NCBI GenBank assembly: GCA_043557195.1
Contig: CP121314.1
Coordinates: 1,116,001 to 1,180,000 of the forward strand
Source of the DNA: Jejuia sp043557195
GTDB lineage: Bacteria > Bacteroidota > Bacteroidia > Flavobacteriales > Flavobacteriaceae
Direction: 5' to 3'
DNA length: 64,000 nucleotides
Shown: positions 1 through 9,212 of the stretch, piece after piece
How positions within the stretch are numbered: position 1 is the stretch's first letter
Layout of the letters: the number at the start of each line of letters is the position of its first letter
The notes under the pieces: model-generated
What the model was told of the DNA's origin: nothing
Databases searched by the model: none
What the model saw: the letters and a program-made list of their open reading frames with translations, nothing else
Translations under genes and position numbers: made by a program

Positions 1-2354
1 TTGGTATAAAGTATTCATTGGATTTTACACGATATGTTAGAGCGCCTTCAACGCCTTCAGTGACGTAATCGATGTTCTCTAAATTTCCCAACTTTTGAAT
101 TATACTATCAAAAGTTGAAGCTGTATTTTCATTATTTATAACTGAAAACGGAATTGCATCTTTAAAAGCAATATTTTTTTGTTTTCTGATGTTTCTAATG
201 CCTGAAATAACTTCTGAAGCAAATTCAAATTCAGAAATTAAAGAAGAATTCATAGATTTACCTTTCGGCCATTTAGCAATTATTAAAGCTTCCTCTGGCG
301 TTCTTTCCGAAATAAACTGCCAAATTTCTTCAGTTAAAAATGGCATAAACGGGTGCAATACTTTTAAATTCTCTTCAAAAGCAGTAATTACGGCGTTGTA
401 TGTTTTAGCATCAATAGGCTTTTGATATGCAGGCTTAACTATTTCTAATAACCAAGATGAAAAATCATCCATGATTAATTTATAAATCGTCATTAATGCA
501 TCACTTAAACGATATTTACTGAAATGGTCTTCAATTTCGGCTAATGCTTTTTGAAATTTAGCATCGTACCACTCCAATCCTACTTTTGCGGTTTCAGGTT
601 GCTCTAAATTATCGTCTATGTCCCACCCTTGAACCAAACGAAATGCATTCCAAATTTTATTACCAAATCCTTTTCCCTGTTGGCATAACGCTTCATCAAA
701 CAATAAATCGTTTCCAGCAGCAGAACTTAGTAGTAAACCTACACGAACACCATCGGCTCCATATTCTTCAATTAGTTTTAATGCATCAGGTGAGTTTCCT
801 AAAGATTTACTCATCTTTCGGCGTTGTTTATCTCTAACTAATCCTGTGAGATACACATTATTAAAAGGTTTTTCATCTCTAAACTCATATCCAGCAATAA
901 TCATACGTGCTACCCAAAAGAATAAAATATCAGGACCAGTAACCAAATCATTAGTTGGATAATAGTACTTTATCTCATCATTTTCAGGATTGCGAATACC
1001 ATCAAATACTGACATTGGCCATAACCATGAAGAAAACCAAGTATCAAGAGCATCAGTATCTTGTTTTAAGTCGGAAGCTAGAAGCTCTGAATTTGAAGTT
1101 TTCAATCTCGCTTGTTCAACAGCTTCCTCAATAGTTTCAGCAACTACAAAGTCTTCTTTACCATCTCCATAATAATAGGCAGGAATTTGTTGTCCCCACA
1201 ATAACTGACGCGAAATATTCCAATCTCGAATGTTTTCCATCCAATGACGATAGGTGTTTTCAAACTTCTTTGGAAATAACTTTATATCATTATCCTGCAA
1301 AACCGACTTGATAGCTGGTTTTACTAAATCTTCCATTTTCAAAAACCACTGATCGCTTAATCTAGGTTCTATAACGGCTTTAGTACGTTCGGAAGTTCCT
1401 ACTTTATTGATGTGCGTTTCAGTTTTCACCAAAACACCAAGCGCTTCTAATTCTTTAGCAACAGCTTTTCGTGCCACAAATCTATCTTGACCTTCAAACT
1501 GCAACCCATAACTATTTAAGGATGCATCTTCATGAAAAATATCAATTACTTCTAAATTGTGCTTATCGCCTAGAACCTTATCATTTTCATCATGAGCTGG
1601 AGTAACTTTTAAACAGCCTGTCCCAAATTCTAAATCCACATATTCGTCTTCTATAATTGGAATAACGCGGTTACAAATTGGCACAATGGCTTTTTTACCT
1701 TTTAAGTGTGTAAAGCGCTCATCGTTAGGATTGATACAAATAGCAGTATCACCAAAAATAGTTTCAGGTCTTGTAGTTGCAATGGTTAAAATAGCTTCAC
1801 TTCCCTCAATTCTATAATTAATATAGTATAAATTCCCTTGTCGCTCTTCATGGATAACCTCTTCATCTGATAATGTAGTTTTAGCTTCAGGGTCCCAATT
1901 TACCATACGGTATCCGCGATAAATCAAGCCTTTATTGTATAAATCAATAAAAACCTTGATTACAGCTTCTGACATATCGTCATCCATAGTAAACTTAGTA
2001 CGATCCCAATCGCAAGAACATCCTAATTTCTTTAATTGCTCTAAAATAACACCACCATATTCATGTGTCCAATCCCAAGCATGTTTTAAAAACTCATCAC
2101 GAGACAAATCGTTTTTATCAATACCCTGTTCTTTTAATTTAGCTACCACTTTCGCTTCTGTAGCAATCGATGCGTGATCCGTTCCAGGAACCCAACATGC
2201 ATTTTTTCCTTGCATGCGCGCACGACGAACCAAAACATCCTGAATCGTGTTGTTCAGCATGTGTCCCATGTGCAAAACACCGGTAACATTAGGTGGCGGT
2301 ATAACTATAGTATACGGCTCCCTATCATCTGGTGTGTTTTGATGGGATTTGCAT
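1..2354 (-). CDS. valS: Valyl-tRNA synthetase, partial (C-terminus outside window), 5' end disrupted
   Basis: Class Ia synthetase that charges tRNA-Val in the cytoplasm. Read on the minus strand from about 2335, the frame is open to the left edge. It carries PYTIVIPPPNVTG followed by HMGH, the HIGH signature, and later the KMSKS loop (KMSKSLGNS). The editing domain and start of the anticodon-binding domain follow; the C-terminus lies beyond base 1. The 5' end is abnormal. The ATG at 2354 gives MQIPSK, the expected start of flavobacterial ValS, but that frame stops at 2325-2327. The catalytic frame (TPDDREPYT) is in another phase and has no start codon back to a TAA at 2423-2425. About 20 residues usually found between these blocks are missing. 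This is either a small frameshifting deletion or a sequence error; since the enzyme is essential, an error or a second copy is likely. Confidence 0.9.
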
Positions 2355-2461
2355 ACTTTGGAACAGTTTTTGACTTTTAATTGGCAAAAGTACTTATATT
2401 TCTTTTCCTGTGAAAGTAGAGCTTAATGCTCTGTATGTTAAGATTGAGGTAATTCGTCTAT

Positions 2462-2469
2462 TATTTTTG
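2462..2469 (+). promoter_or_regulatory. Candidate -7 box for the DUF1573 gene
   Basis: TATTTTTG fits the Bacteroidota -7 consensus TAnnTTTG and lies about 60 bases before the ATG at 2528. A TTG at 2444-2446 is a weak -33 candidate, with a spacing shorter than usual. The match is visible; its use as a promoter is inferred. Confidence 0.4.
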
Positions 2470-2527
2470 CAGGTTGCGGAAAAAGTACCTATGTTTGAAT
2501 TAAATAATAACCATTAATTACAAAAAG

Positions 2528-2953
2528 ATGAAACATTTATTTACACTTTTATTTGTAGGGTTAATTAGTTTTTCGCTTAACGCGCAAGAAAAAGTTGCTA
2601 AAATCGAATTTAAAGATACTACTATAGATTATGGTACTATTGAAAAAGGCGCTAACGGTGTAAGAGTTTTTGAATTTACAAATACTGGAGATGCTCCTTT
2701 GATCATATCGAAAGTGAGTTCTAGTTGTGGATGTACTATCCCTAAAAAGCCCGATGCTCCTATAATGCCTGGTGAAACTGGTGAAATTGAAGTAAAATAC
2801 GATACTAATAGAGTTAACCCGATTAGAAAAACAATTACTGTAATGTCTAATGCTGATACTCCAACAGTAGCGTTAAAAATTAAGGGATTAGTAATAGACC
2901 CCTCTAAAAACAACGTTTTAGAGAAAACAAGCAAAAGCGTTATTGAGCAATAA
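2528..2953 (+). CDS. DUF1573 domain secreted protein
   Basis: A 141-residue protein with an N-terminal signal peptide (hydrophobic stretch ending SLNAQ, residues 1-19). One DUF1573 domain follows, an Ig-like ASPM/HYDIN-related beta fold. Family marks are the IDYGTIEKG and FEFTNTGDAPLIIS strands, the conserved SSCGCTIP cysteine motif and the PGETGEIEVKYDT strand. It is probably exported to the periplasm or cell surface, as a single-domain binding module of unknown ligand. It is transcribed alone, divergently from valS, and ends at a strong terminator shared with the gene opposite. The start follows from the clean signal peptide. Confidence 0.9.
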   Translation: MKHLFTLLFVGLISFSLNAQEKVAKIEFKDTTIDYGTIEKGANGVRVFEFTNTGDAPLIISKVSSSCGCTIPKKPDAPIMPGETGEIEVKYDTNRVNPIRKTITVMSNADTPTVALKIKGLVIDPSKNNVLEKTSKSVIEQ

Positions 2954-2982
2954 ATCAATTCCTTTTGAAAAAAATAAAAAAG

Positions 2983-3008
2983 CCTAGACATTTTGTCTAG
3001 GTTTTTTT
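2983..3008. terminator. Bidirectional rho-independent terminator
   Basis: CCTAGACA (2983-2990), loop TTT, TGTCTAGG (2994-3001), with an A-run before and seven T after, so it works in both directions between convergent genes. The TAG stop codon of the minus-strand protease gene lies inside the stem. Confidence 0.85.
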
Positions 3009-4337
3009 ATGTAATGGATTTTCTAATCTAAAGCTAATCGTACGTTTATAACCATTTCTATCTACAACAAGTTTAATAGTTTTTCCATTCTCACCATGAA
3101 AAAACTGCGTAATTTGCTGTAAGGAATAGTTATAAGTGGATTTACCATTAATGTATAAAACAATATCCCCTTTTAATAAGCCTGCTCTTTCGGCAGGTGA
3201 ATCTTTTCGCAATTCTACGACAGAGAATGCTGGTTTTAAACTTAACTCATAATTGTTAGTAGCTACATAATTTGGTGCAGCTTGATCACTGAATCCATTA
3301 TTTTTATTATCCAAGCCTTTATTTTGCGTTTTCACCAAACGATATCCGCCATACTCTAAAACTATACCTGATTTATTATAACTAAATGGCTTTTTAAAAT
3401 TAACGTTTCTCTTCAAAGTGATTTTAGCCCTACCATAGTCTATAATGATGTTAAAACGCTTTAATATATTTCCTGAAACACTACCACTTCTACCTTCCAT
3501 CATATTATTAAAACTTATTGATTCGGCGTCAGGATAAGCCACATTAACATTTTTCAACCTGAAATACTTTAAGGAAAACCCATCTATTTTAGAACGTTTA
3601 CCATAAACACTACCATTAAGTCCTTGCCCTAAAAAATCATTAAAATAATAATCACCAGACGTCAAATGTTTTTCTGTATCTTCAAAAAGCCATAAAGCAT
3701 CACTACCTCCTGTATCAATTAATAACTTTACTGGAATATCTTTATTATCATTATGTATCATAGCGTACATATAGGGTTTATTGTTGTAAAATTCTAGATT
3801 AAACATTTCACAATTTGAACAATCTTTATAAGTGAATTTATAGGGATTGTGAAATTTCAAAAAACGTTTTGAATAGTTAATTTCAACAATAAAATCCTTT
3901 AAAACATCAAAACCAATGATGCCATGGACAGGAACCCCTAATTTTGGAGTGAAGTCTAACAATTTACTATATATAGCATATAAATCCTGATCAATCTTAA
4001 TAGCATCACCAATCTTTAATACATTATTTTTAGACTTTAAAGCTTCAATAGATGCTCCACCACCTAACCCACGAAGAAAAATGGTTTCAGTGTTTTTAAC
4101 TTTTAAGCTATCAGAAATATTAAGAATATTAAAGATTATAGGCTTACTAACACCTGTGTCTAATATGAATGAAAGTTCCACACCATTTACCTCTACTGGA
4201 AAAACAATTAGATTGTTGATCAATTTAAACTTAATCTTTTCTTTTCCTTTATGATTATGAATGATAAACTGACTTTGCGAAGACACGGTATTACTAAAAC
4301 AGAGGTATAAAAACACCATGTAAATAATTCTCTTCAT
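2997..4337 (-). CDS. Retropepsin-like aspartyl protease with C-terminal PDZ domain, secreted
   Basis: A 446-residue exported protein with a signal peptide over residues 1-21. It has two retropepsin-like halves, each with an active-site triad: FILDTGVSKPIIF near residue 58 and LLIDTGGSDALWL near residue 206. A PDZ domain occupies about residues 370-440 (SVVELRKDSPAERAGLLKGD, with the usual carboxylate-binding region). This two-DTG plus PDZ layout is common in Bacteroidota and suggests a periplasmic or surface protease. Its substrate is unknown. It is a single gene, convergent with the DUF1573 gene, and its last codons lie in the shared terminator. Confidence 0.88.
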   Translation of the reverse strand: MKRIIYMVFLYLCFSNTVSSQSQFIIHNHKGKEKIKFKLINNLIVFPVEVNGVELSFILDTGVSKPIIFNILNISDSLKVKNTETIFLRGLGGGASIEALKSKNNVLKIGDAIKIDQDLYAIYSKLLDFTPKLGVPVHGIIGFDVLKDFIVEINYSKRFLKFHNPYKFTYKDCSNCEMFNLEFYNNKPYMYAMIHNDNKDIPVKLLIDTGGSDALWLFEDTEKHLTSGDYYFNDFLGQGLNGSVYGKRSKIDGFSLKYFRLKNVNVAYPDAESISFNNMMEGRSGSVSGNILKRFNIIIDYGRAKITLKRNVNFKKPFSYNKSGIVLEYGGYRLVKTQNKGLDNKNNGFSDQAAPNYVATNNYELSLKPAFSVVELRKDSPAERAGLLKGDIVLYINGKSTYNYSLQQITQFFHGENGKTIKLVVDRNGYKRTISFRLENPLHKKT

Positions 4338-4460
4338 TACAGAAACAAAAGTTTATTAAAAATCAAGTTACAAATCTTTAAGGTCTCCAATGAATTTACC
4401 TTAGTTTTTTAAAAAAATTTTAAGATAATTTTTGCAACTTTGCGACCTAACAGCTATTAA

Positions 4461-5651
4461 ATGCCAACAATATCAGATAAGGGGCTAAACATGCCCGAAT
4501 CGCCAATTAGAAAACTAGTGCGTTATGCTGAAAAAGCTGAAGCCGAAGGCAAATATGTTTACTATCTTAATATTGGACAGCCTGATATTAAAACACCAGA
4601 AATTGCATTGAACGCGGTTAAGAATAATACTATTGAGGTATTATCTTATTCACGCTCTGAAGGTTCTGATACTTATAGAAAAAAAATAGCTGACTACTAT
4701 GCTTATCATAACATAAAAGTAGACCTCAACGATATTATTGTTACCACAGGAGCAAGTGAAGCTATTGCTTTTATCTTCGGAAGTATAATGGATCCTGACG
4801 ATGAAGTTATTATCTGCGAACCTTTTTATGCCAATTATATCGCCTTTGCTACTGCTGCAAGTGTAAAAGTGAGACCCATAATTTCTAAAATTGAAGATAA
4901 TTTTGCATTGCCATCTGTTGCAGAATTTGAAAAGTTGATTACCAATCGCACGAAGGCAATAATGATATGTAACCCCGGAAATCCTACGGGTTACCTCTAT
5001 TCAAAAGAAGAAATTGAGCAATTAGCAGCTTTAGTTAAAAAGCATGATTTGTTTTTAATTTCAGATGAAGTATACAGAGAGTTTGCGTATGATGGATACA
5101 CGCATTACTCTATATTAGAACTTGAAGGTTTAGATGAACATACTATAATGATCGACTCTGTTTCCAAACGCTATAGCATGTGTGGTGCAAGAATTGGATG
5201 TTTGGTTACAAGAAATGAAATCATAAGGCATACGGTTTTAAAATTTGCTCAAGCACGCTTGAGTCCGCCTACCTACGCTCAAATTGCTAGTGAAGCTGCA
5301 TTAAGCACACCACAAAGTTATTTTGAAGACGTAAAGCATGAATATATAGAGCGTCGAGACACCTTAATTTCAGAGTTGCAAAAAATTGAAGGTATTACAG
5401 TGGCTATTCCTAAAGGTGCGTTTTATTGTATAGTAGAACTTCCTGTAAAAAATGCTGACCATTTTGCACAATGGCTATTAGAATCGTTTACTTTTGAAAA
5501 TGAAACGGTTATGGTTGCTCCAGCTAGTGGGTTTTACTCTACTCCAGGTTTGGGTGCAAACCAAATTAGAATTGCTTACGTACTTAATAAACAACGCCTA
5601 GTTAAAGCGGCAAACATTATAAAAGAAGCGTTAAAAGCTTATAAAGATTGA
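4461..5651 (+). CDS. PLP-dependent aminotransferase, aspartate aminotransferase class I
   Basis: Fold-type I aminotransferase of 396 residues, cytoplasmic. It shows the substrate loop YLNIGQPDIKTP, the ICNPGNPTG motif, and the pyridoxal phosphate lysine K236 in SVSKRYSMCGARIG, followed by the C-terminal arginine region (NQIRIAYV). The family transfers amino groups between aspartate, or a related amino acid, and 2-oxoglutarate; exact substrate preference cannot be read from the sequence. The stop overlaps the murB start by four bases, so the two are translationally coupled. The ATG at 4461 directly begins the conserved N-terminus. Confidence 0.92.
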   Translation: MPTISDKGLNMPESPIRKLVRYAEKAEAEGKYVYYLNIGQPDIKTPEIALNAVKNNTIEVLSYSRSEGSDTYRKKIADYYAYHNIKVDLNDIIVTTGASEAIAFIFGSIMDPDDEVIICEPFYANYIAFATAASVKVRPIISKIEDNFALPSVAEFEKLITNRTKAIMICNPGNPTGYLYSKEEIEQLAALVKKHDLFLISDEVYREFAYDGYTHYSILELEGLDEHTIMIDSVSKRYSMCGARIGCLVTRNEIIRHTVLKFAQARLSPPTYAQIASEAALSTPQSYFEDVKHEYIERRDTLISELQKIEGITVAIPKGAFYCIVELPVKNADHFAQWLLESFTFENETVMVAPASGFYSTPGLGANQIRIAYVLNKQRLVKAANIIKEALKAYKD

Positions 5652-6664
5652 TAGAAATACAACAAAATATATCTCTAAAGCATCATAATACTTTTGGTAT
5701 TGATGTAAAAGCGGAGCATTTTGTTGCAGTTTCATCTGTTGAAGAATTAATAGAAGTTTTAAAGTTAAAACATTATCCTGAAAAATTGCTTTTAGGAGGT
5801 GGAAGCAATATGCTACTCACCCAAGACCAAAAGAAACTTGTTATACATGTAGATTTAAAGGGTATTTCCCTAGAAAACGAAGATGAAGATGCTGTATGGA
5901 TTAAAGCTAATGCAGGTGAAAACTGGCACGAGTTTGTGACATGGTGTTTAAAACATGATTTTGGAGGGTTAGAAAACCTATCTCTTATTCCTGGCAATGT
6001 TGGTACTGCACCTATCCAAAATATTGGGGCTTATGGTGTTGAATTAAAAGACACCTTTGTTTCTTGTGAAGCTTTAAATATTCAAACTCAAGAAGCAAAA
6101 ACGTTTATCAAAGCTGATTGCAATTTTGGTTACAGAAATTCAATTTTTAAAAATGAAGTAAAAGGCCAATATATAATAACTTCTGTTGTATTCAAGTTGA
6201 CAAAAGGCAACCATAAACTTCACATGGATTACGGGGCTATTACATCGGAATTGAAAGCTCAAAATATTACAAATCCAACAATACAAGATATTTCAAAAGC
6301 AGTAATTGCGATTAGAGATAGTAAACTCCCAAACCCTAAAGATATCGGTAACAGCGGAAGTTTCTTTAAAAATCCAGTGATTTCAAAATCAAAATTTCAA
6401 AAACTTCAAGAAAATTTCAAGAATATCCCAAGCTACCCAGTTTCAGAAAACGAAGTAAAAGTTCCAGCTGGCTGGCTTATTGAAACAGCAGGATTTAAAG
6501 GCAAACGTTTTGGTAATTATGGTGTTCATAAACATCAAGCGTTAGTTTTAGTAAATTACGGTGGCGCTAAAGGGTCTGATGTTTTAAATCTTTCAAAATT
6601 AATTCAAAAAACAGTGTCTCGATTGTTTGATATTTCTATTGAAGCCGAAGTAAATATCTTATAG
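5648..6664 (+). CDS. murB: UDP-N-acetylmuramate dehydrogenase
   Basis: FAD enzyme that reduces UDP-GlcNAc-enolpyruvate to UDP-MurNAc in peptidoglycan synthesis. It has 338 residues, the length of a type I MurB. Visible are the FAD-binding LLGGGSNMLL near residue 50 and the NLSLIPGNVGTAPIQNIGAYG block. The catalytic serine lies in GNSGSFFKNP and the catalytic glutamate in the C-terminal IEAEVNIL. Translation starts at a TTG overlapping the aminotransferase stop (TTGA), the only start that preserves the N-terminal domain. Confidence 0.95.
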   Translation: MIEIQQNISLKHHNTFGIDVKAEHFVAVSSVEELIEVLKLKHYPEKLLLGGGSNMLLTQDQKKLVIHVDLKGISLENEDEDAVWIKANAGENWHEFVTWCLKHDFGGLENLSLIPGNVGTAPIQNIGAYGVELKDTFVSCEALNIQTQEAKTFIKADCNFGYRNSIFKNEVKGQYIITSVVFKLTKGNHKLHMDYGAITSELKAQNITNPTIQDISKAVIAIRDSKLPNPKDIGNSGSFFKNPVISKSKFQKLQENFKNIPSYPVSENEVKVPAGWLIETAGFKGKRFGNYGVHKHQALVLVNYGGAKGSDVLNLSKLIQKTVSRLFDISIEAEVNIL

Positions 6665-6678
6665 TTTAAATAAATTTC

Positions 6679-6686
6679 TAACTTTG
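6679..6686 (+). promoter_or_regulatory. Candidate -7 box before the ECF sigma gene
   Basis: TAACTTTG, a TAnnTTTG match, sits 48 bases before the TTG start of the sigma factor gene. A promoter here would separate the sigma/anti-sigma pair from murB. Confidence 0.4.
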
Positions 6687-6734
6687 ACGTTTATCAGTTC
6701 TAATTGAACAACAACTAATTAAACCAGCATTACA

Positions 6735-7268
6735 TTGATTTCAAACATAGAAAAAGAAATAGTCAACTTATTGAAAAATAGTGACAAACGTGCTATTTCA
6801 TTGCTCTATGAAAATTATGCCGATGCGCTTTATGGCGTGATACGAAAGGTAATTACAGATGAAGATACGGCTCAAGATGTATTGCAGGAAACATTTGTAA
6901 AAATTTGGCGTTATGCAAAAAAATATGATGCATCAAAGGCTAAATTGTTCACTTGGTTATACCGAATTGCCTATAATACCGCCATTGATAAAACCAGATC
7001 TTTAAAAAATAAAATCGAGAAAGAAGTCCAAATCGATAATTCTAGCGTATATAAAATTACAACGAACTCTTTAAACCAAGATGTTTTAGATATTAAAACC
7101 CATTTAGGCACCTTGGATGAAAAGTATCAGATAGTGATAAATGCGCTATTTTTTGAAGGTATGACGCAACAGGAAGCGAGTGATGAACTTGATATTCCGT
7201 TGGGGACTATAAAATCGAGATTAAAAATTGGATTGCGAGAATTGAAAAAGATTTACGATCCACAATAA
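6735..7268 (+). CDS. ECF RNA polymerase sigma factor
   Basis: A 177-residue sigma-70 family factor with only regions 2 and 4. Region 2 spans about residues 20-90 (YGVIRKVITDEDTAQDVLQE, KIWRYAKKYDASKAKLFTWLYRIAYN). Region 4 is the C-terminal helix-turn-helix (MTQQEASDELDIPLGTIKSR). It should direct RNA polymerase to a small regulon, probably its own promoter too, under control of the adjacent anti-sigma factor. The start is TTG at 6735. The gap to the next gene is 8 bases, indicating an operon. Confidence 0.93.
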   Translation: MISNIEKEIVNLLKNSDKRAISLLYENYADALYGVIRKVITDEDTAQDVLQETFVKIWRYAKKYDASKAKLFTWLYRIAYNTAIDKTRSLKNKIEKEVQIDNSSVYKITTNSLNQDVLDIKTHLGTLDEKYQIVINALFFEGMTQQEASDELDIPLGTIKSRLKIGLRELKKIYDPQ

Positions 7269-7276
7269 ACCAAGTC

Positions 7277-8065
7277 ATGAATGAGAAAATAACTACTTTT
7301 TTAAATTCAGGCCTTTTAGATAAATATCTAATAGGCACAACAACTGTTGCAGAAACAGAAAAGGTTGAAGCCTACATTTCAAAATACCCAGAAGTTCAAA
7401 ATGCATTCAATACGTTACAACACAACCTAGAAATTGTTGCGAAAAGTAATGCTGTTGAAGCTCCTAAACATATATTAAATAATGTATTAGAAGAACTTGA
7501 TGACGCACCAGTTATAGCAATGACGCGTAGGGAAAAATATCAAAAATGGTACAAATTTAGTGTTGCAGCCAGTGTTGCAGCTATTGTTTTTGCGGCGAGC
7601 ACATATTTATTCTATAATCAAAATCAAAAATTAACTGAAGAAAATCAGGTCGTTGTTGATGAAATATTTGATTTGAGAAGCGATATTGAAATGAACAATA
7701 AAAAATTGGATGCCATTATGGAGCAGTTTAAACGCTTGAATGATCCTAACACTTATAAGTATATTATGAAGGGGAATGATCGAGCTCAGAACTTAAAAAC
7801 TGTTGCCTATATTAATCCTAAAGAAAAAACATCTATGATTGATGTGGTATCACTTCCTCAATTACCAGAAGAACAATGCTACCAAATTTGGGCAGATTTA
7901 CAAGGTAAAATGGTGAGTTTAGGTATTTTGAGTGAAACCGATAGGCAATTAAAAAGAATACCTTTTGCAGAAAATGCTAGAGGCTTAAACATTACTATAG
8001 AGCCCAAAGGTGGTAATGCTGTAGCATCATTAGAAAACACTGTAGCAGAAATTAGCTTACAGTAA
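7277..8065 (+). CDS. Anti-sigma factor, RskA-like, membrane protein
   Basis: A 262-residue partner of the preceding sigma factor. Residues 1-80 form the cytoplasmic sigma-binding region (LLDKYLIGTTTVAETEKVEA). One membrane segment spans about 95-112 (VAASVAAIVFAASTYLFY), followed by a coiled coil. The C-terminal extracytoplasmic domain carries RskA-domain marks: VVSLPQLPEEQCYQIWADLQG and NITIEPKGGNAVAS. It likely holds the sigma factor at the membrane until an envelope signal releases it. A strong terminator follows. Confidence 0.88.
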   Translation: MNEKITTFLNSGLLDKYLIGTTTVAETEKVEAYISKYPEVQNAFNTLQHNLEIVAKSNAVEAPKHILNNVLEELDDAPVIAMTRREKYQKWYKFSVAASVAAIVFAASTYLFYNQNQKLTEENQVVVDEIFDLRSDIEMNNKKLDAIMEQFKRLNDPNTYKYIMKGNDRAQNLKTVAYINPKEKTSMIDVVSLPQLPEEQCYQIWADLQGKMVSLGILSETDRQLKRIPFAENARGLNITIEPKGGNAVASLENTVAEISLQ

Positions 8066-8092
8066 AAGTAAATTAGTATAGCTTTAATATTG

Positions 8093-8127
8093 AAAAAGCC
8101 TCTTTTACAAATGGAAAGAGGCTTTTT
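8093..8127. terminator. Rho-independent terminator
   Basis: AAAAAGCCTCTTT pairs with AAAGAGGCTTTTT across a nine-base loop. Flanking A and T runs allow use from both sides, by the anti-sigma gene and the convergent aquaporin gene. Confidence 0.85.
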
Positions 8128-8164
8128 ACTTGCTATTAATAACTCTTATTAAGGGTTATTGTCT

Positions 8165-8851
8165 TTATTCCTTATCGAAAAATGCTTTATGTATAAATCC
8201 AGCCACTATTGCACCAGCTATTGGAGCTAACCAAAACAACCATAATTGTGCAGTAAAATCTCCACCAGCAAATAAGGCTTGACTTGTAGACCTTGCTGGG
8301 TTAACTGATGTATTTGAAATTGGAATACTTATTAAATGAATGAGCGTTAAGGCTAAACCTATGGCAATACCTGCAAATCCTTTTGGTGCTTTTGGATACG
8401 TGCTTCCTAAAATGATTAAAAGAAAAAACATAGTAAGTACAAATTCTGCTACTAATACAGAAACCATACTATAGCCTCCAGGTGATAATTCTCCATAACC
8501 GTTAGCTGCAAAACCGCCTATGTCTGTAAAGTCGGACTTCCCTGAAACGATGAGATACAAAACCCCTGCCGCCGCAATAGCTCCAATAAGTTGTGCAATA
8601 ATGTAACCTAAAAGGTGTTTCCCTTTAAATTTTCCACCAGCCCATAACCCTAAAGATACTGCGGGGTTAAAATGTGCTCCTGACACGTGTCCTACAGCAT
8701 AAGCCATGGTTAACACCGTTAAACCAAAGGCGAGTGACACTCCTAAAAGACCAATACCAACTTCTGGAAAAGCAGCAGCATAAATAGCACTACCACAACC
8801 TCCAAAAACTAGCCAAAAAGTTCCAAAAAACTCTGCTAATAATTTTTTCAT
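8165..8851 (-). CDS. aqpZ: Aquaporin Z (MIP family water channel)
   Basis: A 228-residue inner-membrane channel with six hydrophobic helices. Both half-helix signatures are present: HFNPAVSLG near residue 61 and SVNPARSTSQA near residue 185. It has the FFGTFWLVFGGCGSA first helix typical of AqpZ. The short loop before the second NPA and the arginine after it favour a water-selective channel over a glycerol facilitator. It is a single gene, convergent with the anti-sigma gene. Confidence 0.92.
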   Translation of the reverse strand: MKKLLAEFFGTFWLVFGGCGSAIYAAAFPEVGIGLLGVSLAFGLTVLTMAYAVGHVSGAHFNPAVSLGLWAGGKFKGKHLLGYIIAQLIGAIAAAGVLYLIVSGKSDFTDIGGFAANGYGELSPGGYSMVSVLVAEFVLTMFFLLIILGSTYPKAPKGFAGIAIGLALTLIHLISIPISNTSVNPARSTSQALFAGGDFTAQLWLFWLAPIAGAIVAGFIHKAFFDKE

Positions 8852-8979
8852 AATGTTATATAGTTTAATTGGTTAGCAATGAAAAACATAATTCATTAGT
8901 AATGAGACACCTAAAAAACACATTAGTCACAATGCTATATTATAATTCCTCTTTTTTAGCCGTTTTTTTGTAAAAACTG

Positions 8980-8987
8980 TATCTTTG
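8980..8987 (+). promoter_or_regulatory. Candidate -7 box for the small membrane protein gene
   Basis: TATCTTTG matches TAnnTTTG and ends 15 bases before the ATG at 9003. It covers the TTG at 8985, so that TTG is unlikely to be the translation start. Confidence 0.5.
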
Positions 8988-9002
8988 CAGAAAATAATTT
9001 TC

Positions 9003-9209
9003 ATGAAACTTCTTCTGATTACATTAGTGCTGCTAGGTATTGGTATTGCAGGAATAGCTATTAAAATTTGGGCTAAAAAAGACGGTAAGTTTGCTGGTAC
9101 TTGCGCAAGTCAAAATCCTATGCTAAATCAAGATGGAGAAGCTTGTGGTTTTTGTGGAAAAACTCCAGATCAATTCAGTGATTGTAATGAACCGCAACAT
9201 TCAAAGTAA
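9003..9209 (+). CDS. Small membrane-anchored cysteine-rich protein
   Basis: A 68-residue protein. Residues 1-22 form a hydrophobic helix (LLLITLVLLGIGIAGIAIKI). A short soluble tail follows with four cysteines: TCASQ, then ACGFCGKT and SDC. The CGFC pair could bind a metal or form a disulfide. Similar small proteins are widespread in flavobacteria with no known function. I chose ATG 9003 over an upstream in-frame TTG that lies inside the promoter box. It heads a run with the next three genes. Confidence 0.75.
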   Translation: MKLLLITLVLLGIGIAGIAIKIWAKKDGKFAGTCASQNPMLNQDGEACGFCGKTPDQFSDCNEPQHSK

Positions 9210-9212
9210 TTG

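Noticed and set aside
2629..2991. ORF antisense to the DUF1573 gene
   Set aside because: It is a shadow frame; the plus-strand gene has a signal peptide and clear family motifs.
8985..9002. In-frame TTG start for the small membrane protein
   Set aside because: The TTG is part of the TATCTTTG -7 box; the ATG at 9003 begins the hydrophobic helix and fits the promoter spacing.
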